A stretch of DNA of 7,271 bases. Source: JANXAZ01 sp037446605 (lineage in GTDB: Bacteria; Pseudomonadota; Alphaproteobacteria; Geminicoccales; Geminicoccaceae). Made by a program: the position numbers and the translations under genes. How positions within the stretch are numbered: the first letter of the stretch is position 1; every line of letters begins with the position of its first letter. Below the pieces are notes generated by a model, which saw only the letters and a program-made list of their open reading frames with translations, searched no databases and was not told the origin of the DNA. The stretch spans positions 1-7,271 of the forward strand of contig JBBIIE010000186.1 in the NCBI GenBank assembly GCA_037446605.1, read 5' to 3'. This document shows, piece after piece, positions 1-7,216 of the stretch.

Positions 1-2194
1 CCGGCAGGGGCAGACCCGACAGCGTGTCGCGGAGATCCCGCCAACCGGAACCTTCGAGGCCGCTCAGCATGTCGGCCGAACGCTCGGGCGAGACGGCCTC
101 TCCGAGCAGACCCGGTGCCACGCGCACGACGAAACGACGCCCGGCGAAGGGCTCAGCAACCTCCGCCGCGAGGTCGAGGGCAGGCTCGTGAGCTTCGGGG
201 TTCCAGCCCCAGCCGTCGAGCCCGCCGAGATGGGCGGGCACCACGATCGTGTCGCCGGGTCCGATCGCCCGGGGCTCGATCCAGCCCGAGCTGCCGTCCC
301 GACCCCGCCAGCGGAACACCCACCGTTCCTCCGGTTCCGGCTCGCCGCCTTCCACCGGTTCGGCGAGGCCGGGGGCGTCGGCGAGGGTCGGCAGGCGACC
401 GGTTCTGCCCTCGAGCCACGCACGAACGGCCCAGACCGGCAGGGCGATCGCTTCGCCGGCTCGCGGCGGAAGAAACTCGAGTAGCCGGATCACGGCCTCG
501 GCATCCATCGCGTCGGCGTCGAGGTCGGCGCGCCAAACGAGGTTCACCGAGTCGGGCTCGAGGGACGGGCCGTGGAGGAAGAGTGCGACCGGCGGGTCCT
601 GTGCCGGCACGGGCGCGGTCCGGCTCAAAAGGTCGAGATGGGCGGGCAAAAGGACGGGGGCGTCGGCTTTCGGAGCCAGGGCTTCGACGGGCAACTCGAA
701 CTCGGCATGCTGGATGCCGAATTCGACGAAGGACCCGCCGTCGCGCTCGCGGGCCGCCCGCTCGAGTGCCTGCCAGGCGGCGGCCAGGCTCCGACCGTAG
801 ACCGGATCCTCGTACCCATTCGCGAGCTCGGCGGCGTGTGCGAGAACGACCGCGAACGGCTCGATCGGGCGGCCGGCCCGGTTGAGCCGGCCGAAGCGCT
901 GGCGCAGGGAGTCGAGCGGTGCGAGCTCGGTGACGAGCCCGTCGAGGTCGAGATCGACGCCCGCCTCGATGCCCTGGGTCGAGACGATGACGAGCGGCCG
1001 CTCGAGGATGCGGTCGGCCCCGGTCCGCACGGGAGCCAGCCGCTCGACCGAGCGATCGCGGTCGATCGCGCGCTGCGGGCCGATCAGCAAGAGCGCATCC
1101 ACGGGCTCGCCCCAGGTGTGCCGCTCGATCGCGGCGAAGCAGGCGCGAGCGCGGGCGACGCGGTTGACCACGACGGCCAAGGCCGGTGTCGCGAGACCTC
1201 TCTTCTTCAAGGTCTCGATGCCGGTCTCGACTTCGCGCAGGATCGCGCGGACGCGCTCCCCGGGTTCGTTTTCTTCTTGCCGATCCGATGTGGCCTCCGG
1301 CGCCGAACGTTTCCGGCCGATCTCGACGAGACGGGCGCGCTTCTGTGCCCCGAGCCGAGCGGCGAGGACCGGGTGCTGGCGATCCTCCTCGTCGAGCTCG
1401 AAACTGTCCGTGGGGTTTGACCCGGCCGCGCGAGCCTCTTCAACGTCTGCGCGGCGATCCTCCTCGTCGAGCTCGAAACTGTCCGTGGGACGCGTTCCGG
1501 GGGTCGCCGTGAGAAGTACGGTCGACCATGGAGGGGCGGGTTCGGCGCGCCAAGGCTCCCGCCGGTATCGCTCGATCCAGTCGAGCGTCCGACGAAACGG
1601 TTCGGCGAGATGCGCCTCGTCGAGGAGGATCAGGCAGTCGGAGCCCAAGAGCCCGGCGTGTACCGGCTTCATGCTGTCGGAGATGCCGTAGCCGCGGAAC
1701 AACAACCGCGAGCCCACCTGGTCGACGGTGGAGCAGAGGATCGTGGGCTGGCAGGGCGTGCGCGCCCAATCCTCCTCGCGCGGCAGGCCGCCGCGCAGGC
1801 GGCGCGCGACGAGCGGCGGTCCGTCGATGGCGAGCCAACGCAGCCGGTCGGCGACGCGCGCCCGGACCGTGCCGGCCGGCGCGGTCTCGAGCGCATCGGC
1901 GAGCTTGCGGGCCCGCGCGAAGGCGTCGTCCACGACCAGCCGCCGGTCGACCACCAGGACGATCCGGACCGGAGCCCGGCGATCGGGTCCTCGATACGCC
2001 TCGAGTGCGAGGTGGAACAAGGCGATGTCGAGGGCCGCGGTCTTCCCGCACCCGGTCGGCAGATCCAGGACCTTCGGCCAAGACCCTCCACCCGCGAGTC
2101 GCTCGAGCAACCGGCGCTGCCAGGGAAAGGGCGCGACGCGGTGGACCTCCTCGAAGAAGGTGGCGAAATCGTCGATCGCCAGGTCACTGTTCAC
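1..2194 (-). CDS. cas3: Cas3 helicase, type I-G, 3' end cut by window edge
   Basis: This is the helicase that type I Cascade recruits to unwind and help degrade target DNA. The GTG start at 2194-2192 opens 731 codons with no stop before the left edge, so the C-terminus is missing. Visible SF2 helicase motifs: a proline/aromatic-rich N-terminus with APFPWQ (residues 21-26), Walker A PTGCGKT (46-52), motif Ia IVLVVDRRLVVDDA, DEAH (192-195), motif III TAT (229-231), motif V STQGIEAGVD (405-414) and motif VI QRFGRLNRAG (432-441). No N-terminal HD nuclease is present; the first motif lies almost at the start. In this subtype I expect HD at the C-terminus, beyond the window (family knowledge, not seen). 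The start overlaps the csb2 stop as GTGA with no clear ribosome binding site, which suggests translational coupling. Oddity: PTDSFELDEEDR occurs twice, at 236-247 and 261-272, from an exact 37-bp DNA repeat. Family assignment is firm; the missing C-terminus is the main gap. Confidence 0.95.
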   Translation of the reverse strand, partial: MNSDLAIDDFATFFEEVHRVAPFPWQRRLLERLAGGGSWPKVLDLPTGCGKTAALDIALFHLALEAYRGPDRRAPVRIVLVVDRRLVVDDAFARARKLADALETAPAGTVRARVADRLRWLAIDGPPLVARRLRGGLPREEDWARTPCQPTILCSTVDQVGSRLLFRGYGISDSMKPVHAGLLGSDCLILLDEAHLAEPFRRTLDWIERYRREPWRAEPAPPWSTVLLTATPGTRPTDSFELDEEDRRADVEEARAAGSNPTDSFELDEEDRQHPVLAARLGAQKRARLVEIGRKRSAPEATSDRQEENEPGERVRAILREVETGIETLKKRGLATPALAVVVNRVARARACFAAIERHTWGEPVDALLLIGPQRAIDRDRSVERLAPVRTGADRILERPLVIVSTQGIEAGVDLDLDGLVTELAPLDSLRQRFGRLNRAGRPIEPFAVVLAHAAELANGYEDPVYGRSLAAAWQALERAARERDGGSFVEFGIQHAEFELPVEALAPKADAPVLLPAHLDLLSRTAPVPAQDPPVALFLHGPSLEPDSVNLVWRADLDADAMDAEAVIRLLEFLPPRAGEAIALPVWAVRAWLEGRTGRLPTLADAPGLAEPVEGGEPEPEERWVFRWRGRDGSSGWIEPRAIGPGDTIVVPAHLGGLDGWGWNPEAHEPALDLAAEVAEPFAGRRFVVRVAPGLLGEAVSPERSADMLSGLEGSGWRDLRDTLSGLPLP
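1378..1489. repeat. Exact 37-bp direct repeat inside cas3
   Basis: Two identical 37-bp copies lie at 1378-1414 and 1453-1489, separated by 38 bp of unrelated sequence, so the period is 75 bp or 25 codons. In the coding direction each begins CCCACGGACAGTTTCGAGCT and reads PTDSFELDEEDR in the cas3 frame. The flanks of the two copies do not match. Without one copy plus the intervening 38 bp, the protein would read TATPGTR-PTDSFELDEEDR-QHPVL, which is the spacing I expect of Cas3 relatives, so the extra 25 codons look like an in-frame insertion between motif III and the second RecA-like domain. Confidence 0.95.
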
Positions 2195-3633
2195 GGCACG
2201 GCCCGACAAAGGCCGAGACCACAGAACCGCCCCGCGCCCAGGAGCACGGGCCCGGCCACCGGCTCGGCGAATTCGAGCACGGCGTGGGTGAGCTGGCGGC
2301 TGGCGAGCTCGGCCGGGAGGCGCCAGCGCATCCATGCGGGCGTGCCGCCGACCCGGACGGACGGGGCGCCTTCGACCGCGGCGTGCCGATCGGACAGTAC
2401 TGCGCGCGGCGCCGGCAGGCCGATCCGCCCGCAGGCGGTCTCGATCGCGGCGCGGATCTCCAGCTCCCGATCCTCCCCGCGCGACTTGAGGTGACGATCG
2501 AGGACGATCGGTGTGACGGTGGCGAACCGTCGCGACGGGCGCAGATAGGGTTCCGGGTCGAGCGAGCGGCGTCCGGCCGCTTCGAAGCCGAGCGTGAAGC
2601 CCAGTTGGAGCGCCCCCTCCGCCGGCGTGCCCCGCGGCGTGCTCACGACGAGCTCACGGACCGCCTCCTCGGGGTCGATCGGCGCCAGCCGGCGCAGGAC
2701 CCCACGGAACTCCGGGTCGTCGAGGATCGGAGCGTCGCGCGGCGGGACGAGGGCGAAGCCCAGCACCCGGCCGTCGGCGTGCGGAAAGCCCACGAAGGCG
2801 AGCGGGACGATCGCCAGATGCGGTGCCCGCGTCGGGCGGCCGTCCGCTGCATGTCCGCTCACCACCTCGGGGACCGCGAGGCCCGCCCGCCCGTAGCCGC
2901 TCATGATACAGTCGCGGATCTGCCGGGCGACGAGCGCGCTCGCCCGAAGATCGGGCATCCGTCCGCGGCAATGCTCGAGGAGCAGCCACTTGACGCCGAA
3001 CAGCGAGCGCAGCGCCGGATCGGCAGAACCGGGGCGTGGCCGCGCTACGGGAACGCCCCGGCGCGGTCGGAAGCCCCGCTCGAAGTCGCGCACGAGCTCG
3101 GCGCGCCGTCCCGGATAGACCCAACGCCCAACCGGCGCGAGCCCCGGCGCGTCCTCGGCCAGACGGAACCGGCAGCGGACGAGGCTGCGCGAGGCCCCGA
3201 TGTACGCCGTGTCGGCCGCCAGCCGGTCGAGGGCGTCGAGGGTGGCCGCCTCGGGCTCCGCGTCCCAGTGCAGCGTGATGATCGGCTGCTCCGGCCGTGC
3301 CACCGCGAAGCGACGGGGTTGCCGGCTGCGCAGGGTCGGCATCACGCCGCGCCGGGTCCTGGCGCGGGAGAGCCGGGGATCGTTCGGCGGGACGTAGAAG
3401 GTGGGCGTGGTCCGCGGATGGGCGCAAGAGGCGCGGATCGCGGGCGGGGGCGTCACCTCGAGCCAATCGAGGGCCGCGGCTTCCGCCGGATCGCAGCCGC
3501 GCGCCGCCCAGCTCGCGACGAGCGCCGAGAACACCCGATCCGCCGCCGGCGGCCACTCGGCGGTCTCGTTGTCGGGCCCGGTCGCCGCGGCGCAGAAGCC
3601 CGCGAGGAACTCGATCTCCAGGACGAGGGCCAC
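2191..3633 (-). CDS. csb2: Csb2, type I-G Cas5-Cas6-type protein
   Basis: This is a GSU0054-family protein of 480 residues, normal for the family. In subtype I-G it combines the Cas5 role (holding the crRNA 5' handle) with the Cas6 role (cutting pre-crRNA at the repeat). Family-typical stretches include WPPAADRVFSALVASW (27-42), DTAYIGASRSLVRCRF (141-156), HLAIVPLAFVGFPHADGRVL (272-291), TPIVLDRHLKSRG (374-386) and a C-terminal glycine-rich RAMP loop, GAGRFCGLGLC (466-476). Several histidines sit in conserved stretches, but I cannot say which is catalytic. The GTG start at 3633-3631 is chosen because the protein begins there with a beta-strand (VALVLEIEF), a GAGGGGAG site lies 8 nt upstream, and it falls 4 nt after the csb1 stop. 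The open frame continues upstream to 4026, but that part is a shadow of csb1. The stop TGA overlaps the cas3 GTG. Confidence 0.93.
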   Translation of the reverse strand: MALVLEIEFLAGFCAAATGPDNETAEWPPAADRVFSALVASWAARGCDPAEAAALDWLEVTPPPAIRASCAHPRTTPTFYVPPNDPRLSRARTRRGVMPTLRSRQPRRFAVARPEQPIITLHWDAEPEAATLDALDRLAADTAYIGASRSLVRCRFRLAEDAPGLAPVGRWVYPGRRAELVRDFERGFRPRRGVPVARPRPGSADPALRSLFGVKWLLLEHCRGRMPDLRASALVARQIRDCIMSGYGRAGLAVPEVVSGHAADGRPTRAPHLAIVPLAFVGFPHADGRVLGFALVPPRDAPILDDPEFRGVLRRLAPIDPEEAVRELVVSTPRGTPAEGALQLGFTLGFEAAGRRSLDPEPYLRPSRRFATVTPIVLDRHLKSRGEDRELEIRAAIETACGRIGLPAPRAVLSDRHAAVEGAPSVRVGGTPAWMRWRLPAELASRQLTHAVLEFAEPVAGPVLLGAGRFCGLGLCRAVP

Positions 3634-3637
3634 GGGG

Positions 3638-4867
3638 TCAGCTCCCCTCGCCCTCCTCCGCCTCGCCGCCCCGCCCGGCGAGCGCGAGCTCCTGGCTCTT
3701 CGCGACGATCTCGACGAGCCTCGGCTGCGGCAAGAGCCGCACGGGCGCTTCGGCGAACGCGAAGCCCGCCCGCTTCGCACGCTCGAAGGCCTCGCGGTAC
3801 AGTTCGTGAGCCCCTTCGCGGTCGATGCCGATCCGCTGGCTTTGGCCGTCGCGCTGGACGACCTCGAAGGGCGCCGCACCGTCGCACACCAGATCGCATC
3901 GCGATCGGAGCGCGTAGCCGCGGGCATCCTGCTCGACCACGCCGAGCAGGCCGAGCGCGGCCAAGAGCGTGCGACCGGCGGCGTCCCGCTCGCCCCCACC
4001 GAAGCGCAGACGACGCAGGCCCGCACAGCTCAGGACGACGTTGTGCTCCAGATGATCGCAGGTGATCCCGAGTGGCGCCACCGAGGGAGCGATGTTGCCG
4101 TGGTTGATCTCCGACGGACGCACCTTCTTGGCGCCTCTTCCCGCCTCGGCGGGATCGGTGTCCCACCCACCCTCGCCCTTGTAGACCTCGACCGCGCGCA
4201 GCACGCCCAACGGATCGATCCGGCTGCCCACCCGCCGGCCGAGCGTGCGCGGCTCGACGACGCCGGTCCGCCGATCCGGCAACTCCTCGACCGGCACGTC
4301 GATCGCCACGATCTCGGAGACGAGGCAGCGGGCGAACTTCGCCCCGAGCCCGCCACCCTCGCCGGTCGAATGCCAAGCCCCGAACAGGAGCGCGGTCGGG
4401 GCGACCTCCAGGAGCGCCGACGCGTCCGCCGGCTTCGCGCCGGTGAGCCTCGCGCCGAGTTGGGTCTTCATGAAAGGCTGCCCGTCGAGCAGGCTGTCGC
4501 GGAAGATCGCATCGTACACCCGGTGCGGCGCGTCGAAGGACGTGATCCGCTCGATCCCCCGCAGTCCCTGTCCGGCGAAGTCGACGTAGAGATGAGGGAT
4601 CGCCACGCCCTCCGCGACCGCGCCCGAGAGCGCCTCCTCGAGCCGGTTGGCCTGGCTCGCGACGCTGTCGACGAGCACGCACCAGGGCTCGCGGCCGTCG
4701 ATCCTGCGCTTCTCGTAGACGTGACGGGGCGGCTCGTTGCGGCGCTCGGCCGGATAGGTCGGCGGGAAGATCTTGTCGCCCTTGCCGCCCACCGGCTGCA
4801 GCACCTGACGCCGGCGGATCGCCGCAGTTCTGGCGACCAGATCTCGCAGCACCTCGTAGTCGGGCAC
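3638..4867 (-). CDS. csb1: Csb1, type I-G Cas7-type backbone protein
   Basis: This is a GSU0053-family (Csb1) protein of 409 residues. It is the Cas7-like RAMP subunit expected to polymerise along the crRNA spacer as the backbone of the I-G complex. Family-like conserved blocks: DSVASQANRLEEAL (67-80), HRVYDAIFRDS (115-125), LFGAWHSTG (161-169), KFARCLVSEI (177-186) and SEINHGNIAPS (252-262). The C-terminal tail GRGGEAEEGEGS is short, acidic and probably disordered. The GTG start at 4867-4865 has a strong GGGGGAGG site (4873-4880) 5 nt upstream. An ATG at 4893 lies in another frame and is not a competing start. It is the first gene of the leftward effector operon, diverges from cas4-cas1, and its stop lies 4 nt before csb2. 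Confidence 0.94.
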   Translation of the reverse strand: MPDYEVLRDLVARTAAIRRRQVLQPVGGKGDKIFPPTYPAERRNEPPRHVYEKRRIDGREPWCVLVDSVASQANRLEEALSGAVAEGVAIPHLYVDFAGQGLRGIERITSFDAPHRVYDAIFRDSLLDGQPFMKTQLGARLTGAKPADASALLEVAPTALLFGAWHSTGEGGGLGAKFARCLVSEIVAIDVPVEELPDRRTGVVEPRTLGRRVGSRIDPLGVLRAVEVYKGEGGWDTDPAEAGRGAKKVRPSEINHGNIAPSVAPLGITCDHLEHNVVLSCAGLRRLRFGGGERDAAGRTLLAALGLLGVVEQDARGYALRSRCDLVCDGAAPFEVVQRDGQSQRIGIDREGAHELYREAFERAKRAGFAFAEAPVRLLPQPRLVEIVAKSQELALAGRGGEAEEGEGS

Positions 4868-5005
4868 GAGCGCCTCCCCCGATCGGATATCATCGCCTCG
4901 ACGGAGCGGAAGTTCGAGGCTTGATCGACGAATACCGATGAATTCTACTGAGGGTCGGGAATCGAGTCAAGTCGGCTTCCGGGGTCCCGGTCCGGAGGAA
5001 CGCAC
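4868..5005. promoter_or_regulatory. Divergent intergenic region between effector and adaptation operons
   Basis: This 138-bp gap separates the csb1 start (leftward) from the cas4-cas1 start (rightward) and must carry or adjoin the promoters of both operons. Its middle (about 4920-4950) is clearly richer in A+T than the surrounding genes. On the plus strand TTGATC (4921-4926) is followed after 17 nt by TCTACT (4944-4949), a weak sigma70-like pair that would start transcription roughly 50 nt before cas4-cas1. No convincing pair is visible for csb1; ATGATATC near 4890 is the only AT-rich element close to that gene. The ribosome binding site GGAGGA (4994-4999) serves cas4-cas1. Confidence 0.5.
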
Positions 5006-6707
5006 ATGGTCGACCAACCCGAACTGCCGCTTCCGGCGCCACCCCTGCCCGACGACGTGCCGCCCCTGCCGGCGCGGATGATCAACGAGTTCGTCTACTG
5101 TCCGAGGCTCGCCTACCTGATGTGGGTCCAGCAGGAGTGGGCCGACACGGCCGACACGGTCGAAGGCCGCGTCCGCCACCGGCGGAGCGACGGACCACCC
5201 CGCCCGGTCCCGGACGCCGAGGAGCTCGACGCCGAAACCCCGCCCTTCACCGTCCGTTCGCTGGAGCTCGGCTCCGACCGCCTGGGCCTCGTCGCCAGAT
5301 GCGATCTCGTCGAGGTCGAGGACGGCAAGGTCTCGCCCGTCGACATCAAGCGCGGCCGCCGTCCGCACGTCGAGACGGGTGCGCACGAGCCGGAGCGCGT
5401 CCAGCTCTGCGTCCAGGCGCTCCTGCTCGAGGAGGCGGGATACCGCGTCGAGGAGGGCTTCCTCTGGTTCGCCGAGAGCCGCGAACGCGTGCGGGTGGTG
5501 TTCGACGAGGAGCTGCGCGCCCTGACGCGCGCCGCCGTCGACGGCCTGAGGCTCCTCGCACTCTCGCGGCGGATCCCGCCACCGCTCGAGGACAGCCCCA
5601 AATGCCCGCGCTGCGCGCTGGTCGGGATCTGCCTGCCCGACGAGGTCGCCTTCCTCGTCAAGGGTGCCGTGTCGCCGCGGCCGATCGCGGTCCCGCGCGA
5701 GGAGGGGCTGCCGGTCCACGTGCAGGAGCCGCGCGCCCGGATCCGCAAGGAAGCCGAGAACCTCCTCGTCGAGGTCGAGGACGGCACCACCGCGCGCGCG
5801 GCTGATCGACACCTCGGCAATCGTGCTCTTCGGCAACGTCTCGCTCACCACACCCGCGCTCCACGAGCTGCTGCGCCGCGAGATCCCCATCGCCTGGCAC
5901 AGCCACGGCGGGTGGTTCCTCGGGATGACCCAGGGGATGGGCCACAGGAACGTCGAGCTGCGCACGGCGCAGTACCGCGCGAGCTTCGACGAGCACCGTT
6001 GCCTCGAGCTCGCGCGCGGCTTCGTGGCGGCCAAGATCCGCAACGGCCGGACCCTGCTCCGCCGCAACTGGCGCGGCCCGGAGCCCGCGGACCCGCTCCT
6101 GGATCAACTGGCGCACTGGGCCAGGAAGGCGGAGCGCGCCCGTGCGCCCGACGAGCTGCTCGGCCTCGAAGGGAACGCGGCGTCGATCTATTTCGGCGCG
6201 TTCACCAATCTCTTGACCGACGCGACCCTGGCCGCCGGCTTCGATTTCACCAGGCGGAACCGGCGGCCGCCCGCCGACCCCATCAACGCGCTCCTCTCCT
6301 TCGCCTACGCGATGCTGACCCGGACCTTCGCGGTGACGTTGGCGACCGTGGGCTTCGATCCCTATCGCGGCTTCTTCCACCGCCCCCGCTACGGCCGCCC
6401 GGCGCTCGCCCTCGACCTGATGGAGAGCTTCCGCCCGCTGCTCGCCGATTCGGCCGTGCTCACCGCGCTCAACAACGGCGAGGTGCGGCCGGACGACTTC
6501 GTCCGGGCGGCCGGCGCCTGCGCGCTCGCACCGGCCGGGCGCAAGCGGTTCATCGCCTGCTTCGAGCGGCGCCTCGCCCAGGAGGTCACCCACCCCCTGT
6601 TCGGGTACCGGGTCGACTATCGCCGCCTCCTGCAGCTCCAGGCCCGGCTGCTGGCCCGCCACCTGCTCGGCGAGCTGCCGCGCTACCCGGACTTCACCAC
6701 GCGCTGA
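5006..6707 (+). CDS. cas4-cas1: Cas4-Cas1 fusion, interrupted by a frameshift near 5790-5801
   Basis: Cas4 is an iron-sulfur nuclease that trims prespacers and reads the PAM; Cas1 is the spacer integrase. Their fusion is typical of I-G. ATG 5006 follows GGAGGA by 6 nt. The Cas4 part (about residues 1-215) has all four cluster cysteines (C32 in YCPRLAY; C200, C203, C209 in CPRCALVGIC) and RecB-type residues H58, D100, D113 and K115 (VDIKRG) and Q133. The Cas1 part starts at LPVHVQEPRARI (235-246) and continues after the frame change as RLIDTSAIVLFGNVSLTT. It keeps the metal ligands: E of LEGNAAS (6168), H of FFHRPRYG (6378), and D and E of LALDLMESF (6414, 6423). Codons are in one frame to about 5797 and in the next frame from about 5799. 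Joined, the product would be about 566 residues, normal for the fusion. As read, Cas4 is followed by out-of-frame Arg/Pro-rich translation. Cause undecided: mutation, sequence error or recoding. Confidence 0.92.
5786..5803 (+). other. Frameshift site between Cas4 and Cas1 frames
   Basis: The alternating tract CGCGCGCGCGG (5791-5801) marks the switch. Upstream, the Cas4 frame reads VEVEDGTTARA; downstream, the Cas1 frame reads RLIDTSAIVLFGNV. Gaining two bases (one CG unit) or losing one base here restores one continuous frame through the N-terminal beta-sandwich of Cas1. An alternating dinucleotide tract is prone both to replication slippage and to sequencing or assembly error. Confidence 0.85.
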
Positions 6708-6719
6708 GGGGGTGCGAGC

Positions 6720-7013
6720 TTGGACGAGGAACGGCTGTTCGTGGTCGCCTACGACATCGCGGATCCGCGCCGCTGGCGACGGGTCTACCGGTTCCTCCTG
6801 GGCTACGGCGAGTGGCTCCAGCTCTCCGTCTTCCAGTGCCGCCTCGACCGCCGGCGGCTCGTGCTCTTGGAGGCCGGGCTGCGCGAGCGGATCCATGCGC
6901 GCGACGACCACGTGCTCCTGCTGGACCTGGGGCCCGCCGACCGTGTACGACCCCGGGTACGCAGCCTGGGCCGGAGCTTCGCCCCGGTCCGCCGCCAGCC
7001 GGTCATCGTCTGA
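6720..7013 (+). CDS. cas2: Cas2, spacer-acquisition subunit
   Basis: Cas2 is a 97-residue ferredoxin-fold protein that dimerises and bridges two Cas1 dimers in the integration complex. The first strand LFVVAYDIAD (residues 6-15) carries the conserved aspartate of the YDI motif. It is followed by RRWRRVYRFLLGYGEWLQLSVFQCRL, the helix and second strand typical of Cas2, and a further strand HVLLLDLG. The start is TTG 6720, preceded by an AGGGGG purine run overlapping the cas4-cas1 stop. No ATG or GTG is better placed, and this start keeps the normal N-terminus. It lies 12 nt after the cas4-cas1 stop, so the two genes are almost certainly co-transcribed. It is intact, unlike the gene before it. 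Confidence 0.95.
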   Translation: MDEERLFVVAYDIADPRRWRRVYRFLLGYGEWLQLSVFQCRLDRRRLVLLEAGLRERIHARDDHVLLLDLGPADRVRPRVRSLGRSFAPVRRQPVIV

Positions 7014-7216
7014 CCGTGCGCCGACGCGGGTCGAGCGGTCCGGTGACGAGCCCCGGCCGGGGACCGCTCGCTGCGGCGAAGCTCTTGAGTTGCCGGCGGT
7101 TTCGTGGCATGGTGAAGCAGGTTTCGGGGGGACGGGCGGATGCGGAGGGGCGCATTGGCGCAGCGCTCGCGGACGCGGCCGGGACCGGCGTTGGAGCAAC
7201 GGCTTGGGAGCAGGCC
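7014..7216 (+). promoter_or_regulatory. CRISPR leader
   Basis: The roughly 200 bp between the cas2 stop and the first CRISPR repeat is non-coding and in the position of a leader, which drives array transcription and directs new spacers to the first repeat. It is GC-rich, unlike many AT-rich leaders, and I see no clear sigma70 promoter. It contains a perfect 10-bp inverted repeat (7032-7041 and 7061-7070) and two copies of GGTTTCG (7098-7104 and 7120-7126). An open frame on the opposite strand (7230-7003) has Ala/Pro/Arg-rich shadow composition and is not accepted as a gene. The role is inferred from position. Confidence 0.65.
7032..7070. repeat. Inverted repeat downstream of cas2
   Basis: CGAGCGGTCC (7032-7041) and GGACCGCTCG (7061-7070) are perfect reverse complements with a 19-nt loop. 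Inside and overlapping it lies the 12-bp palindrome CCCCGGCCGGGG (7051-7062). It begins 18 nt after the cas2 stop. It could end or attenuate the cas operon transcript, but no T-run follows, so it is not a classical intrinsic terminator. It could also be a protein-binding element of the leader. Confidence 0.6.

Noticed and set aside
1378..1489. A mini CRISPR array inside cas3
   Set aside because: There are only two copies, the sequence is unrelated to the array repeat at 7217, it lacks a hairpin of the same kind, and it is translated in frame as part of Cas3. It is kept as a direct repeat instead.
3634..4026. N-terminal extension of csb2 up to 4026
   Set aside because: The extra residues are low-complexity Ser/Arg-rich sequence overlapping csb1. 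The GTG at 3633 gives the normal Csb2 start and length with a good ribosome site.
1528..4065. 845-codon open frame on the plus strand opposite cas3, csb2 and csb1
   Set aside because: Its translation is Arg/Pro/Ala-rich with no recognisable domain. It is the antisense shadow of three well-supported genes in GC-rich DNA.
3401..4924. 507-codon plus-strand frame opposite csb1 and the start of csb2
   Set aside because: Antisense to csb1, whose conserved family blocks are clear. No motif or ribosome site supports it.
5664..6707. Independent cas1 gene starting at GTG 5664
   Set aside because: The first 45 or so residues in that frame are Arg/Ser-rich nonsense, while the true Cas1 N-terminal strands (LPVHVQEPRARI) lie in the Cas4 frame. 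A frameshifted fusion explains the sequence better.
7032..7070. Intrinsic terminator after cas2
   Set aside because: The stem is perfect, but no T-run follows and the loop is long. It is reported only as an inverted repeat.
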